NCBI GenBank assembly: GCA_028287035.1
Contig: JAQBQL010000221.1
Span: 1-19,391 of the forward strand
From: Labilithrix sp.
GTDB lineage: Bacteria; Myxococcota; Polyangia; Polyangiales; Polyangiaceae
Length of the DNA: 19,391 nucleotides
Direction: 5' to 3'
Positions within the stretch are counted from its first letter, which is position 1. Each line of letters starts with the position of its first letter. A program made the translations under genes and the position numbers. The notes under the pieces were generated by a model, which ran no database searches, was not told the origin of the DNA, and saw nothing but the letters and a program-made list of their open reading frames with translations. Positions 7,832 to 16,621 of this stretch are shown one piece after another.

Positions 7832-9346
7832 TCAGAACAGGTTGCCGAGGCGCTTCACGATGCCAGCGCGCGAGTAGAGCGCGCGCAGCAGGCGGAGCTG
7901 CCAGCGGTAGGTCTTCTGGCCGTACGGAAACCAGAGCGGGTCGCTCGACGTCTCGGGGACACGCGACGAGAGCACGTGACGCACGTCGCACATGTCGCGG
8001 AGGGCGTCGTCGCCGTGCACGCGGCCGAACCCGCTCTGCTTCACGCCGCCGAACGGAGCCTCGGCCGCGGCGTAGTTGGTGAGCACGTCGTTGACGACGA
8101 CGCTGCCCGCCTCGATGCGCTCGGCGAGCCGCTTGCCCTTGTCGCGGTTCTTCGTGAAGACGTACGCGTTGAGGCCGAGGTGCGAGTCGTTGGCGAGCCG
8201 CACCGCCTCGTCGTCGGAGGAGACCTTCTGGATGGGCACGATCGGCCCGAAGATCTCCTTCTTCATCACGTCCATCGAGTGGTCGCAGCCGGAGAGGACG
8301 GTCGGCTCGAAGAACTGGCCGGGTCCCTCGCGGCGCTTGCCGCCCGCCTCGAGCCGCGCGCCCTTGGCGAGCGCGTCGGCGACGAGGGACTCGGCGACCT
8401 CGATCTGTTTCGGGAAGATGATGGCGCCGACGTCCACCGGCGTGGCGGCGGCGGGGTCGCCTTGGCGCAGCTCGTTCGTGAGCTCGCGGACGCGCGTGAC
8501 GAGCTCGTCGTGGATCGACTCGTGCGCGTAGACCCGCTCGACCGAGATGCACACCTGGCCGGCGTTCACGAAGCCGCCGAAGACGACGGCCCGCGCGGTG
8601 CGCTCGACGTCGCAGTCACCGCACGCGAGGAGCGGCGCCTTCCCACCGAGCTCCATGACGCACGGCACGAGGTTCGCCCCGCAGGCGGCGGCGACGCGCT
8701 TGCCGGTCTCGACGCTGCCCGTGAACACGAGCTTCTGGATGCCGGCCTCGACGAGCGCCTGGCCGACGTCACCGTGGCCGTACACGACGCCGAAGAGATC
8801 CTCGGGCAGGCCCGTGCCGTCGAAGATCTCCTTGGCCTTGGCGATGCTGAGCGGCGTCACCTCGCTCGGCTTGACGACCACCGCGTTGCCCGAGACGAGC
8901 GCCGCCACCACGTCGCCCATGGGGATGACGAAGGGAAAGTTCCACGGCGAGATGACGCCGACCACGCCGCGCGGCGCGTAGTGGATCTGGCTTCGCTTGT
9001 GCTTCAGGAGATGAAGCGGCACGTCGTGCGGCGCGAGGATGCGCGCGGCGTTCTTGCAGTAGTAGGTGAGGAGGTCGACGGCGACCATGACCTCGTGCGC
9101 GAGCGCATCGTGACGGGGCTTGCCACACTCGCGGCTCACCACGTCGACGATCTCCTCGGCCCGCTCGACGAGCGCGTCGCGCAGGCGATAGAGCCGCTCG
9201 GCCCGCTCCTCGATCGGCAGGACCGCCCACGCGACCTGCGCCTTCTTCGCGCGGGCAACGGCGGCGCGCACGTCGGCGACGCTCGAGACGCGGACCTCGC
9301 CCAGCAGCTCGCCGGTGGCGGGCGCGTAGCTCTTGATGGTGCTCAC
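7832..9346 (-). CDS. NAD(P)-dependent aldehyde dehydrogenase
   Basis: This 504-residue member of the ALDH superfamily oxidises an aldehyde to the acid in the cytoplasm. Signature elements are SPWNFPF (133-139, N136), VVVKPSE (156-162, K159), [11 protein letters not shown] (208-218), MELGGKAP (231-238, general base E232), [13 protein letters not shown] (261-273, nucleophile C266), EIFGPIVP and PFGGVKQSG. The C-terminus carries [13 protein letters not shown] and a basic hydrophobic tail, as in ALDHs acting on hydrophobic or semialdehyde substrates, but the substrate cannot be read from sequence. It starts with GTG inside the glyoxalase stop (GTGA overlap, 9343-9346), indicating translational coupling. 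Together with glyoxalase and transporter genes it suggests detoxification of reactive carbonyls. Confidence 0.94.
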   Translation of the reverse strand: MSTIKSYAPATGELLGEVRVSSVADVRAAVARAKKAQVAWAVLPIEERAERLYRLRDALVERAEEIVDVVSRECGKPRHDALAHEVMVAVDLLTYYCKNAARILAPHDVPLHLLKHKRSQIHYAPRGVVGVISPWNFPFVIPMGDVVAALVSGNAVVVKPSEVTPLSIAKAKEIFDGTGLPEDLFGVVYGHGDVGQALVEAGIQKLVFTGSVETGKRVAAACGANLVPCVMELGGKAPLLACGDCDVERTARAVVFGGFVNAGQVCISVERVYAHESIHDELVTRVRELTNELRQGDPAAATPVDVGAIIFPKQIEVAESLVADALAKGARLEAGGKRREGPGQFFEPTVLSGCDHSMDVMKKEIFGPIVPIQKVSSDDEAVRLANDSHLGLNAYVFTKNRDKGKRLAERIEAGSVVVNDVLTNYAAAEAPFGGVKQSGFGRVHGDDALRDMCDVRHVLSSRVPETSSDPLWFPYGQKTYRWQLRLLRALYSRAGIVKRLGNLF

Positions 9347-9726
9347 GAGCGCTCGATCAGCTCGATCTTGTAGCCGGTGGGGTCCTCGACGAAGGCGATG
9401 ACCGTCGTCCCGTGCTTCATCGGCCCGGGCTCGCGCGTCACCTTGTAGCCGAGGGATCGGACGCGCTCGCAGTCGCGCTTGATGTCGTCGGTGCCGAGGG
9501 CGATGTGCCCGTACGCGTCGCCGAGCTCGTAGCTCGTGACCCCCCAGTTGTACGTGAGCTCGAGGACCGTGTTGCTCGCCTCGTCGCCGTACCCCATGAA
9601 GCAGAGCGTGAACTTGCCGCCCGGGTACTCGCTCTCGCGCAGGACCTTCATGCCCAGCGCTTCGCCGTAGAACTTCTTGGAGGCCTCCAGGTCGCCGACC
9701 CGGAGCATCGTGTGGAGCATGCGCAT
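9343..9726 (-). CDS. gloA: Lactoylglutathione lyase (glyoxalase I)
   Basis: This 127-residue enzyme converts the methylglyoxal-glutathione hemithioacetal to S-lactoylglutathione. It starts [20 protein letters not shown], nearly as in E. coli GloA. The four metal ligands H5, E56, H74 and E122 fall at exactly the E. coli positions, which supports the short, nickel/cobalt-activated class. Conserved blocks ELTYNWGV (56-63), YGHIAL (72-77) and [19 protein letters not shown] (107-125) are intact. ATG 9726 is chosen over the one at 9738 because GGTGAG (9734-9739) sits 7 bases upstream and the ligand numbering then matches. The stop overlaps the GTG of the aldehyde dehydrogenase; the MFS stop is 13 bases upstream. 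No gloB is visible. Confidence 0.95.
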   Translation of the reverse strand: MRMLHTMLRVGDLEASKKFYGEALGMKVLRESEYPGGKFTLCFMGYGDEASNTVLELTYNWGVTSYELGDAYGHIALGTDDIKRDCERVRSLGYKVTREPGPMKHGTTVIAFVEDPTGYKIELIERS

Positions 9727-9739
9727 GATTGGGCTCACC

Positions 9740-11014
9740 CTAGCGCTGTCGCACGGGCGCCCAAAGCACGAATGCCATCGTGGTCGGGAGCGAGAGCAGC
9801 CCGAGCGACACGAGCGCCGCGCCGTAGCCGTGGGTGCGATCGATGAGCAGCCCCACGAGCGGGCTCGCCACGATGTGCGCGAGAGACTGCGCCCCCGCGC
9901 AGAGCCCGCCGGCCGCCGCCGTCCGGCTCACCGGGACGCGCGCCATCAGATCGGCGGTGATGAGGCCGTTCAATCCGCCGACCCCTGCCGAGGAGAGCCC
10001 GAGAAGAGCGACCGCGACCGGCACCGACGGGGCGAGCGGCGTGAGCGCCAGCGTCGCGACGAGCGCGCCCGCGGCGAGGAAGAGGCCATTGTGCGTCGCG
10101 CGCGCGGCGCCGAGCTCGTGGTCGGCACGCGACCGCTCGAGGCGCGTCGCGAGGAGCCCGAACCCGACCGCGCCGACGTCGAAGAAGAGGAGCGGCACGA
10201 CGAGGTGACCGCCCACGCCGGTCTTCGGCACCTGCCAGCGCTCGACGAGGTACTGCGAGGTCCAGTTCTGGACGAGCATCGCGCTGGGCGCCGACCCGAC
10301 GATGGCGACGAGGCTGCGCAGGACCGCGGGGGTGCGGAGCAGCGCGCGCCACGGGGCGGGGGCGTCGGGATCGCCGGCGGGTGCGGTTCGTTCGGGCGCG
10401 AGGCGACCGCCCCGCGTCATGAAGAGCCAGACCGGCAGCCAGCACGCCCCGACCACGGCGGTCCCGACGAAGGCGAACCGGAACCCGTGACGGGCGGCGA
10501 GCGCGACCGCGAGCGGCGCCGCGATCATCCCGCCGACCGAGCTCCCGATGAACAGCATGCCGTACGCCGCGGACCGCCGCCGCGCCGGCAAGGCGCGCCG
10601 GATCGACTGGGCCGCGGCGGGGAAGCTCGGCGACTCCGCGGCGCCGAGCAAGATGCGCAACGCGAACAGGACCGCGAACGACGTCGCGAGCGCGTGCAGG
10701 CCCGCGATCACCGACCACACGACGACCGCGAGCGCGAAGCCCCGGCGCGCGCCGAGCCGGTCGACGACCGCGCCCGCGATCGGCGCGCCCACGAGGTAGG
10801 CCATCGAGAAGCCGCTCACCAGCCAGCCGTACTGGACGTGCGGGATGTCGAGCGCGCTCCGGACCATCGGCGCGATGGCGCCGAGCGTCGCGCGGTCGAT
10901 GTAGCTTACACTCATTCCCAGCGTCGCGATGATCGCGACGGGCCAGCCGAGGCTGCCCGCGGAAGAAGAAGGCGGGTCCGAGGCGGGGGAGGGGGGCGCT
11001 TGCACGACGCTCAC
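9740..11014 (-). CDS. MFS transporter, ACS-family-like
   Basis: This 424-residue major facilitator has about 12 membrane segments. [14 protein letters not shown] (37-50) at the end of the first helix and [13 protein letters not shown] (81-93) in the loop between helices 2 and 3 match the anion:cation symporter (hexuronate/glucarate/phthalate-type) branch. The central cytoplasmic loop is Pro/Ala/Asp-rich. It probably imports or exports an organic anion; the substrate is unknown. GTG 11014 ([10 protein letters not shown]) is chosen because AGGA (11022-11025) lies 7 bases upstream and the hydrophobic core begins about 25 residues in. Extending to an ATG at 11212 would add a basic stretch overlapping the divergent kinase gene. 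It leads a tight unit with glyoxalase I and aldehyde dehydrogenase, possibly handling a common metabolite. Confidence 0.9.
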   Translation of the reverse strand: MSVVQAPPSPASDPPSSSAGSLGWPVAIIATLGMSVSYIDRATLGAIAPMVRSALDIPHVQYGWLVSGFSMAYLVGAPIAGAVVDRLGARRGFALAVVVWSVIAGLHALATSFAVLFALRILLGAAESPSFPAAAQSIRRALPARRRSAAYGMLFIGSSVGGMIAAPLAVALAARHGFRFAFVGTAVVGACWLPVWLFMTRGGRLAPERTAPAGDPDAPAPWRALLRTPAVLRSLVAIVGSAPSAMLVQNWTSQYLVERWQVPKTGVGGHLVVPLLFFDVGAVGFGLLATRLERSRADHELGAARATHNGLFLAAGALVATLALTPLAPSVPVAVALLGLSSAGVGGLNGLITADLMARVPVSRTAAAGGLCAGAQSLAHIVASPLVGLLIDRTHGYGAALVSLGLLSLPTTMAFVLWAPVRQR

Positions 11015-11115
11015 GCGGCCATCCTGCCATGCTTTCGGAGGCTCTTGGCGACGCGCGCACGCCGCCGGCGCAGCGCGTCGAGAGCCTGTTGTCCGCCTCT
11101 TCCTGCTTCTTCGTG

Positions 11116-11121
11116 TACGCT
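11116..11121 (+). promoter_or_regulatory. -10-like hexamer TACGCT before the membrane kinase
   Basis: TACGCT ends 8 bases before the ATG at 11130, predicting a leader of about 2 bases. TTGTCC (11089-11094) lies 21 bases further upstream, too far for a standard -35. The 115-bp region is shared with the divergent MFS gene. Confidence 0.35.
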
Positions 11122-11129
11122 TTCGAGCG

Positions 11130-12929
11130 ATGGCCGAGGTCCTGCCTTCCGAGGAGCTGATCGAGGAGCCGAGCGAATTCCCGGACTCGCTCGGCGCCCT
11201 CCAGCCCGGCATGCGCCTCGGCCGCTACGAGCTGCTCGTGCCGATTGCCCGCGGAGGCATGGCGCGCGTCTGGGCGGCCCGGCTGCACGGTCAGCGCGGC
11301 TTCCAGAAGCTCGTCGCGATCAAGGTGATCCTCCCGCACCTGGCGCAGGAGCCCGAGTTCGAGCGCATGTTCCTCGACGAGGCGCGCATCGCCTCGGGCG
11401 TGCACCATCCGAACGTCTGCGAGATCTACGAGCTCGGCGAGGAGCAGCGCACGCTTTACCTCGTCATGGAGTGGGTGAGCGGCGACTCGTTCTCGCGCGT
11501 GCTCCGCGCCTCCGGGCGCACCGAGGCCGTCGATCCGCGCGTCGTCGCGCGCATCGTGGCCGACGCGTGCGCCGGGCTGCATGCCGCGCACGAGCTCACC
11601 GACGACGACGGGCGCCCGATGGGCGTCGTGCATCGCGATCTCTCCCCGCACAACATCCTCCTCACCGCAGACGGCACCGCGAAGGTCTGCGATTTCGGCG
11701 TTGCGAAGGCGCTCGGTCAGCTGCACGAGGCGACCAGCGCCGGGCAGCTGAAGGGCAAGATCGCGTACATGGCGCCGGAGCAGATCACCGGCTCCGACGT
11801 CGATCGCCGGAGCGACGTGTTCTCGATGGGCTGCGTGCTCTACGAGGCGACCACCGGCGTTCGTCCGTTCCGGGGCGAAGGCGACCACCAGGTGATGCAC
11901 GCGGTGCTGAAGGGCGAGGTGGCGCCGCCCACCACGCTCGTGCGTGGCTACCCGATGGAGCTCGAACGCATCGTCATGCGCGCGCTCGCGCCGAAGCCGC
12001 TGCTCCGCTTCCCGACCGCCGAGCGCATGCGCTTCGCGCTGGAGGAGCTCCTCGCCCGCGGGGCGCTCGTCACGCAGGCCAACGTCGCGCAGATGGTGAA
12101 GAGCCGGATCGGTGAGGGCATCGAGCGGCGCCGCGAGCGCATCCGTCAGGCATCCCTCGCGGGCGACCACGCCGGCGAGGGCGCTCAGGATCGCGCGCCC
12201 GGGTTCCGCGAGCCCGGCGGGATGACGCCGAGCCAGGGGCCGCAGGGGCACGGCAGCCACCGTTCGGGGGTCCAGCCCTCGAGCGCGGCGCCCGGGATGC
12301 GCCCGCCGTCGGGCCGTCCGCTCGTGTCCACGCTGCAGATGCAGCGGCCCGATTCGATCCCGGCGCTCCAGCGCCATCCGAGCGCGCCCGCGCCTTCCTA
12401 CCCGGGCGCGGCGTACACGCCGAGCGGCCCGCAGCCGTCGGGGATGTCGCCTCACGGGTACGCGTCCCCCGGCTTGCCTCCTCCGGGGTTCGCGCCCGTC
12501 GCGCCCGGTCCGGCCTTCGCGCCGCCCGCTCCGGAGCGCGCGCCCGCCGGAGCCGGCCAGTACGCGATGGCGATCGTGGTCGGCGTCCTCCTCGCGGCGG
12601 TGATCGGCGGCGCGGCCTTCGCAGTGTGGAAGCGCAGCCATCCCGCGTCCCAGGAGGATCTCGGGACGGCCGCCTCCGCCAGCACCACGACGACGGCCGG
12701 CGCCGTCGAAGGAGGCGCGAAGGCGCCCCCGACCGAGGTCGCCCCCGACGTCTCCGCCGCTGCCCAGCCCGTCGCCGACCCCGCGGCCGTCCCGCCGGTC
12801 GCGGCGCCCGAGGAGACCGCCGCCGCGAGCGCCGCGGAGGCGCCGTCCAAGGATCCGCCGAAGGAGCCCGCGCCGAAGAAGAAGCGCGATCCTCGCCCCG
12901 ACCCGGCTGTGCCGGCGAACCCCTACTAG
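11130..12929 (+). CDS. Transmembrane Hanks-type Ser/Thr protein kinase
   Basis: This 599-residue protein has a cytoplasmic kinase domain (about 32-310), a disordered Pro/Ala/Gly/Ser linker (about 340-475), one membrane helix (about 479-498, AMAIVVGVLLAAVIGGAAF) and an Ala/Pro/Lys-rich outer tail (to 599). Kinase elements are VAIK with K65, E84, VHRDLSPHN (167-175, D170 and N175), CDFG (187-190), YMAPEQ (213-218) and D229. The glycine loop is IARGGMARVW, lacking two of the usual glycines, and Ser replaces Lys in HRDLKPEN; both variants are common in myxobacterial kinases, so it is probably active. No recognised sensor domain follows the membrane helix. It is 83 bases upstream of a TPR protein gene in the same direction, which may supply partners or substrates. 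Confidence 0.94.
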   Translation: MAEVLPSEELIEEPSEFPDSLGALQPGMRLGRYELLVPIARGGMARVWAARLHGQRGFQKLVAIKVILPHLAQEPEFERMFLDEARIASGVHHPNVCEIYELGEEQRTLYLVMEWVSGDSFSRVLRASGRTEAVDPRVVARIVADACAGLHAAHELTDDDGRPMGVVHRDLSPHNILLTADGTAKVCDFGVAKALGQLHEATSAGQLKGKIAYMAPEQITGSDVDRRSDVFSMGCVLYEATTGVRPFRGEGDHQVMHAVLKGEVAPPTTLVRGYPMELERIVMRALAPKPLLRFPTAERMRFALEELLARGALVTQANVAQMVKSRIGEGIERRRERIRQASLAGDHAGEGAQDRAPGFREPGGMTPSQGPQGHGSHRSGVQPSSAAPGMRPPSGRPLVSTLQMQRPDSIPALQRHPSAPAPSYPGAAYTPSGPQPSGMSPHGYASPGLPPPGFAPVAPGPAFAPPAPERAPAGAGQYAMAIVVGVLLAAVIGGAAFAVWKRSHPASQEDLGTAASASTTTTAGAVEGGAKAPPTEVAPDVSAAAQPVADPAAVPPVAAPEETAAASAAEAPSKDPPKEPAPKKKRDPRPDPAVPANPY

Positions 12930-13000
12930 CGAGCCTCCGGAGGGGTCTCTCCCGCCGCCCGCGCTGCACAGATCACCCTCCGCTTTCCGGCGGGCCGGTC

Positions 13001-13006
13001 TATGCT
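13001..13006 (+). promoter_or_regulatory. -10-like hexamer TATGCT before the TPR protein
   Basis: TATGCT ends exactly 6 bases before the ATG at 13013, so the predicted +1 is the A of the ATG, a fully leaderless arrangement. It lies in the 83-base gap after the kinase gene, so the TPR/lipoprotein pair may have its own promoter. No Shine-Dalgarno is seen. Confidence 0.42.
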
Positions 13007-13012
13007 GCCGCC

Positions 13013-13948
13013 ATGACCTGGCTCTCGCGCGGCGTGGTCGCGCTCGGGGTCCTCGCGCTCCCCCATGCGGCGTTTGCGCAGGACGCTCCCGTCGTCGATT
13101 CGGCCGCCGAGGCGCGGCAGCAGTACCAGCAGGGAACGACCGCCTTCCAGGCGAAGCACTACGAGGAGGCGGCTCTCCACTTCGAGGCGGCCGCCTCGTT
13201 CCGGACGAACGCGGTCGCCCTCTACACGGCGGCCCTCGCGTGGGACAACGCCGCGCGGCCGGAGCGCGCGGCCGACGCGTACGCGCGCGCCCTCGCGGTC
13301 GGCGGCCTCGAGGCGAAGCAGAGCACGCTCGCGAAGGATCGCGTCGCCCAGCTCGAGAAGATGCTCGGCACCGCGAACGTCACCGCGCCCGAGGGCTGGA
13401 AGGTGCAGCTCGACACGTTCACCGAGGTGCAGGTTCCAGCGCGGCTCCACGGCGCGTCGGGCGTCCACAGCCTGAGCGTGCGCGCTCCGGGCAAGCCGAT
13501 CGAGCGCCGCGACATCACGCTGGACGGCGGGAAGGTGACGACCTTCGAGCTGAAGGACGAGCCGAAGCCCGCGCCCAAGGTCGAGGCGCCCAGGCCGGCG
13601 CCTCCGCCGGAGGTCGCTCCTCCGCCTCCGCGCGTCGAGGCGTCGTACTGGATCCCGCGCCGCGTCGCGGGCGTCGGCGTCGCCGGGGTCGGCTTCGCGT
13701 CGGTCGTGAGCGGCATCATCCTCGGGCTCCAGGCGAACAGCGCGAAGGATGCCTACGACGCGGGGCCCACGCAGGCCTCGTACGACCACGCCTCCTCGCT
13801 GCAGACCTGGACCAACGTGACGCTCATCGCGGGCGGCGTGCTGCTCGCGGGCGGCATCGCGCTCGTGGTCGTCCCCGACAAGAGCCGCGACGCCCGCGTG
13901 CAGGTCGGCGTCTCGCCGGCCGGCGCCGCGATGGCGGGGAGCTTCTGA
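13013..13948 (+). CDS. Secreted TPR / PEGA-like membrane protein
   Basis: This 311-residue protein has a signal peptide cut near AFA/Q23. A TPR-like helical region (about 35-115) includes YQQGTTAFQAKHYEEAALHF and the A-W-D-x-A-x-R-x-E-x-A-x-D-A-Y pattern of a second repeat. A beta-rich PEGA-like segment (about 121-183) follows, then a Pro/Lys linker (184-210) and two hydrophobic helices (about 217-240 and 266-288) near the C-terminus. This layout recurs in myxobacterial proteins encoded beside Ser/Thr kinases and probably serves protein contacts at the envelope. The stop overlaps the next start (TGATG), indicating co-translation with the Cys-rich lipoprotein. No enzymatic motif is present. 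Confidence 0.88.
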   Translation: MTWLSRGVVALGVLALPHAAFAQDAPVVDSAAEARQQYQQGTTAFQAKHYEEAALHFEAAASFRTNAVALYTAALAWDNAARPERAADAYARALAVGGLEAKQSTLAKDRVAQLEKMLGTANVTAPEGWKVQLDTFTEVQVPARLHGASGVHSLSVRAPGKPIERRDITLDGGKVTTFELKDEPKPAPKVEAPRPAPPPEVAPPPPRVEASYWIPRRVAGVGVAGVGFASVVSGIILGLQANSAKDAYDAGPTQASYDHASSLQTWTNVTLIAGGVLLAGGIALVVVPDKSRDARVQVGVSPAGAAMAGSF

Positions 13949-15465
13949 TGCGCCGCTTCTCCCTCTCGCGTGCCGCGGGCCGGCTCACCTTGCTCAGTGC
14001 GGTCGCCATCGTCACCGCGCTCACCGGCGCCGCCGCGGCGAGCTGCTCGCTGGGTCTCGACGAGTCACTCATCGGGCGCGGGCCCGACGGCGCCATCGCC
14101 GACGGCGCGCTCGTCGACCAGGCCGCGGCCGACGCCGGTGACGGCGCGCCTCCCCCGATCAACCCGGAGGGCGGTACGTGCACGACGGACGCCGACTGCA
14201 AGGGGACCTCCGGCTGCCTGACCGCGCGCTGCGACGTGCCGCGGAAGGCCTGCGTGCTCGACGTGTGCCGCCCGAGCACGTGCAACTCGGCGACGTGTGA
14301 CCAGTCGTCGGCCAAGTGCGGCGCCGCGAAGACGTACCCCTTCCGCGCCGGCCAGTTCCCGGTCGGCGCGCCGGTCGGCTGCGGCGGCTCGCTCGCGCGC
14401 TGCTTCGCGGCGGTCTATCCGTTCGTGTTCGTGGGCACGCCGAACGGGGTGCTCGCGTTCGCGGCGTCGGATCCGCAGAGCACGAAGCCCCTTCCGGTGC
14501 CGGTCACCGGGCTCGGCTTCGTCCCCGCGCAGATCGTCGCGAGCGGTAGCCGCGTGTTCTTCCTCGGCGCGCCGACGGGGGCGGGCGCGAGCTCGCGGCT
14601 GCCCATCGCGTACGTCGACGTGCCGCCCGATCCGTTCGCCGTGAAGATCCCGGCGATCACGGTGCTCGGGACCTATCCGCGCCCCGCGACCGACCCGGTG
14701 ATCCTCTTTCCGCGCGGCAACGACACGGCGCTCGGCGTCGACTACAACCTCGCCTCGGCCTACGCGTCGACGCCGGTGGAGCCGCCGCTCGTGGAGCCCG
14801 TGGTGTTCGGGTCCCAGGGCGTGACGTTCACCGCCGGCTCGTCGCCGCAGGCGGTGAGTGGCACGCGCCTCCTGATGGCGCAGATCAACCCCGCGCAGGT
14901 GCCGATCTTCGGCCTCTCCGGAGGCGCCGGTACGTCGATGCCGACCATGGCCGCGGACGTGCCGATCACGACGAACGGTCCGACCACCGGCCCGTTCTAC
15001 TTCTCGCAGAGCGCGGACGGCGCGGTCTTCTGGGGCTCGGTGGGGCTCAACGCGCCGCCGGCGCCGCCGCAGCCGCAGACCATCCGCGCGGCGCGCGGGT
15101 ACTTCCTCCTCGCCGACGGCACCGCCGCGATCGATCAGGCTGCGGGCCTCGACCTCGAGGTCTACGGCGCTGCCCCGCTCGGCACCGCGACGGTCGGTCC
15201 CGCGGCGATGCTGGACGGAAAGACCGCGATGGTGACGACCTCGATCCCCGCCAACACTGCGCTCACGAACGTCGGCTTCGTGCGGCGTGACCCGCTCGGC
15301 CTCGTCAAGAACGGCGACGGCAGCCCGCGGCGCTTCCAGCTCACGCTTCCGGTGAGCCAGCTCGCGGCCGCCGGGTCTCACGGCCTCGGGTACCTGCTCG
15401 CCCTCGATCCGGGCGCGCCGGCCGACCCGCTGGTCTACGTCTTCGATCCCGCCTGCGCCCCCTGA
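13948..15465 (+). CDS. Cys-rich lipoprotein with a beta-repeat-like body
   Basis: This 505-residue protein has a signal peptide with C33 in AASC, a plausible if atypical lipobox. It is followed by an Asp/Ala/Gly-rich linker and a compact cysteine module (78-124: C78, C84, C90, C95, C102, C107, C112, C117, C124). Such modules are frequent in myxobacterial surface lipoproteins. The remaining 370 residues are rich in short hydrophobic strands with Gly/Pro turns (for example VYPFVFVGTPNGVLAFA, SRVFFLGAPT, ADGAVFWGSVG), suggesting a beta-propeller-like fold of the kind seen in the divergently oriented neighbour at 15469-16530. The start overlaps the TPR gene stop by one base. The function is unknown; an outer-membrane or surface location is likely. 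Confidence 0.87.
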   Translation: MRRFSLSRAAGRLTLLSAVAIVTALTGAAAASCSLGLDESLIGRGPDGAIADGALVDQAAADAGDGAPPPINPEGGTCTTDADCKGTSGCLTARCDVPRKACVLDVCRPSTCNSATCDQSSAKCGAAKTYPFRAGQFPVGAPVGCGGSLARCFAAVYPFVFVGTPNGVLAFAASDPQSTKPLPVPVTGLGFVPAQIVASGSRVFFLGAPTGAGASSRLPIAYVDVPPDPFAVKIPAITVLGTYPRPATDPVILFPRGNDTALGVDYNLASAYASTPVEPPLVEPVVFGSQGVTFTAGSSPQAVSGTRLLMAQINPAQVPIFGLSGGAGTSMPTMAADVPITTNGPTTGPFYFSQSADGAVFWGSVGLNAPPAPPQPQTIRAARGYFLLADGTAAIDQAAGLDLEVYGAAPLGTATVGPAAMLDGKTAMVTTSIPANTALTNVGFVRRDPLGLVKNGDGSPRRFQLTLPVSQLAAAGSHGLGYLLALDPGAPADPLVYVFDPACAP

Positions 15466-15478
15466 GCGTCAGCGGGCG
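15456..15478. terminator. Hairpin spanning both stop codons of convergent lipoprotein genes
   Basis: CTGA (15462-15465) pairs with TCAG (15469-15472) around GCG. After one C/C mismatch, CGCCC (15456-15460) pairs with GGGCG (15474-15478). The two stop codons are only 3 bp apart and form opposite arms of the stem. There is no U-tract, so termination is inferred from position and symmetry. Confidence 0.42.
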
Positions 15479-16530
15479 GTGCGCGCCGCGGCGACGATGA
15501 CCGCGGACTCGCGCGCGCCGAGCGCGAGGTAGACGCTCGATGCGTCGGCCTCGAGGGCCGACACGACGGCGAGCGTCTCGTCCTCCAGCACGACGCGCGC
15601 GGCGCGCGTGCCCGGCCCGAGCGGCAGGGCCATCAGCGCCTCGCGTGATCCGTCGAAGTAGAGGAGCTCGTTCGAGTGAACGCGGATGGGCGCGTCGCGC
15701 ACGTCACGCGCGAGCACCTCCGCGTCGCCGCCTTGCTTCGGGAACCGAAGGACCGCGCGCGAGTGTTCCGCGTCGGCGATGACGTACACGTACGCGTCGT
15801 CGAGCTCCGCGTGCGTGAAGCGGGCGCCGGTGGCCACCGTCTCGAGCTCGCCCCTCGCGTGTGCGACGCGGACGATCCGCGACGGCGTGACGACGTAGGC
15901 GTACGCCGCATCCGCCATCACCGCCCGCGGCGCACCCTCGAACGAAGCGAGCTTCGTCGTCTCGCGTCCGCCGACGCGGAGCAGGGCGCCGCCCGCGCCG
16001 AGCGCCTCGGCCACGAAGAGCTCGTCGCCCGCGCCGGCCACGTCCGCGAAGATGCCGTGGTCCCGCAGCGTGGTCGGCTGCGCGCCGCCCGTGACCGGTG
16101 CGCGGAGCACGGCGTCCCCGGGGCTCGCGATCCACGTGATGAAGCCGCCCTCCAGCGCCAGCGCGCCCGACACCGGCGCATGCCGCGCGATGCGCACCGG
16201 GTCGCCGCCGACCTTCGGCACCGCGAAGACGCCGTCCTCCTCGCTGTCGCCGTAATAGAGGCGCGCGTCGTCGACGGCGATGGCGCGTGCGCTCGCACGG
16301 GCGAGGACGCGGACCGGGACCTTCGCGACCACCGGCGGGCGCTCCGGCGGAGGAGCCGGAGGAACCCCGCCCTCGAGCGCGCCTGCGTCGGCGCCGCGCG
16401 CGCGTCGGTCGCCGGCAACGTCCCGGGTGCGTGGCGGTCCGGCGCTGCAGCCGAGCGCGACCGCCGCAAGCACCCCGGCCGCCGAGGCGATCCCGACGAG
16501 CCCCCACGCCTTCGAGGCTCGCCGCACCAC
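15469..16530 (-). CDS. Lipoprotein with beta-propeller-like repeats
   Basis: From GTG 16530 this is a 353-residue protein starting VVRRASKAWGLVGIASAAGV, with ALGC at residues 25-28 as lipobox. A Pro/Ala/Arg linker follows, then about 280 residues of repeated strand units of about 40-45 residues. Examples are ARAIAVDDARLYYGDSEEDG, then SGALALEGGFITWIAS, then ELFVAEALGAGGALLRV, then YAYVVTPSRIVRVAH, then YVYVIADAEHSRAVLRFPKQ. The repeats resemble WD40-like or YncE-like propellers, and the protein probably binds ligand or protein at the envelope. GTG 16530 (or the adjacent GTG 16527) is preferred over ATG 16587. TAGGTT lies 7 bases upstream, and the shorter form starts directly with a normal signal peptide instead of an extra 19-residue extension. 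It converges on the Cys-rich lipoprotein. Confidence 0.83.
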   Translation of the reverse strand: MVRRASKAWGLVGIASAAGVLAAVALGCSAGPPRTRDVAGDRRARGADAGALEGGVPPAPPPERPPVVAKVPVRVLARASARAIAVDDARLYYGDSEEDGVFAVPKVGGDPVRIARHAPVSGALALEGGFITWIASPGDAVLRAPVTGGAQPTTLRDHGIFADVAGAGDELFVAEALGAGGALLRVGGRETTKLASFEGAPRAVMADAAYAYVVTPSRIVRVAHARGELETVATGARFTHAELDDAYVYVIADAEHSRAVLRFPKQGGDAEVLARDVRDAPIRVHSNELLYFDGSREALMALPLGPGTRAARVVLEDETLAVVSALEADASSVYLALGARESAVIVAAARTAR

Positions 16531-16537
16531 GGCAACG

Positions 16538-16543
16538 AACCTA
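16538..16543 (-). promoter_or_regulatory. -10-like hexamer TAGGTT before the propeller lipoprotein
   Basis: Read on the minus strand, TAGGTT ends 7 bases before the GTG at 16530, predicting a leader of about one base. It decides the choice of start for this gene. No clear -35 is present. Confidence 0.35.
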
Positions 16544-16580
16544 GCGAATGCCTGCGGCGCACACCACCGCGAAGGCGCGG

Positions 16581-16609
16581 TTGCCACGCACGCGCCACGG
16601 GGCTATCGA
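16581..16609 (+). promoter_or_regulatory. Candidate sigma-70-type promoter for the YheT-like/Nudix unit
   Basis: TTGCCA (16581-16586) and TATCGA (16604-16609) are separated by 17 bases, the standard spacing. The first box matches TTGACA at five of six positions. The predicted start is near 16616, only about 6 bases before the ATG at 16622. It sits back to back with the minus-strand hexamer at 16538. Confidence 0.45.
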
Positions 16610-16621
16610 GCTCTTCCGTCG

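Noticed and set aside
11015..11212. Longer N-terminus for the MFS transporter from ATG 11212
   Set aside because: It would add 66 basic, low-complexity residues overlapping the divergent kinase gene, while GTG 11014 has AGGA at good spacing.
9735..12641. A 968-codon open frame on the minus strand
   Set aside because: It lies out of frame over the MFS gene and antisense to the kinase gene, both clearly real. The Arg/Ala-rich translation has no domain.
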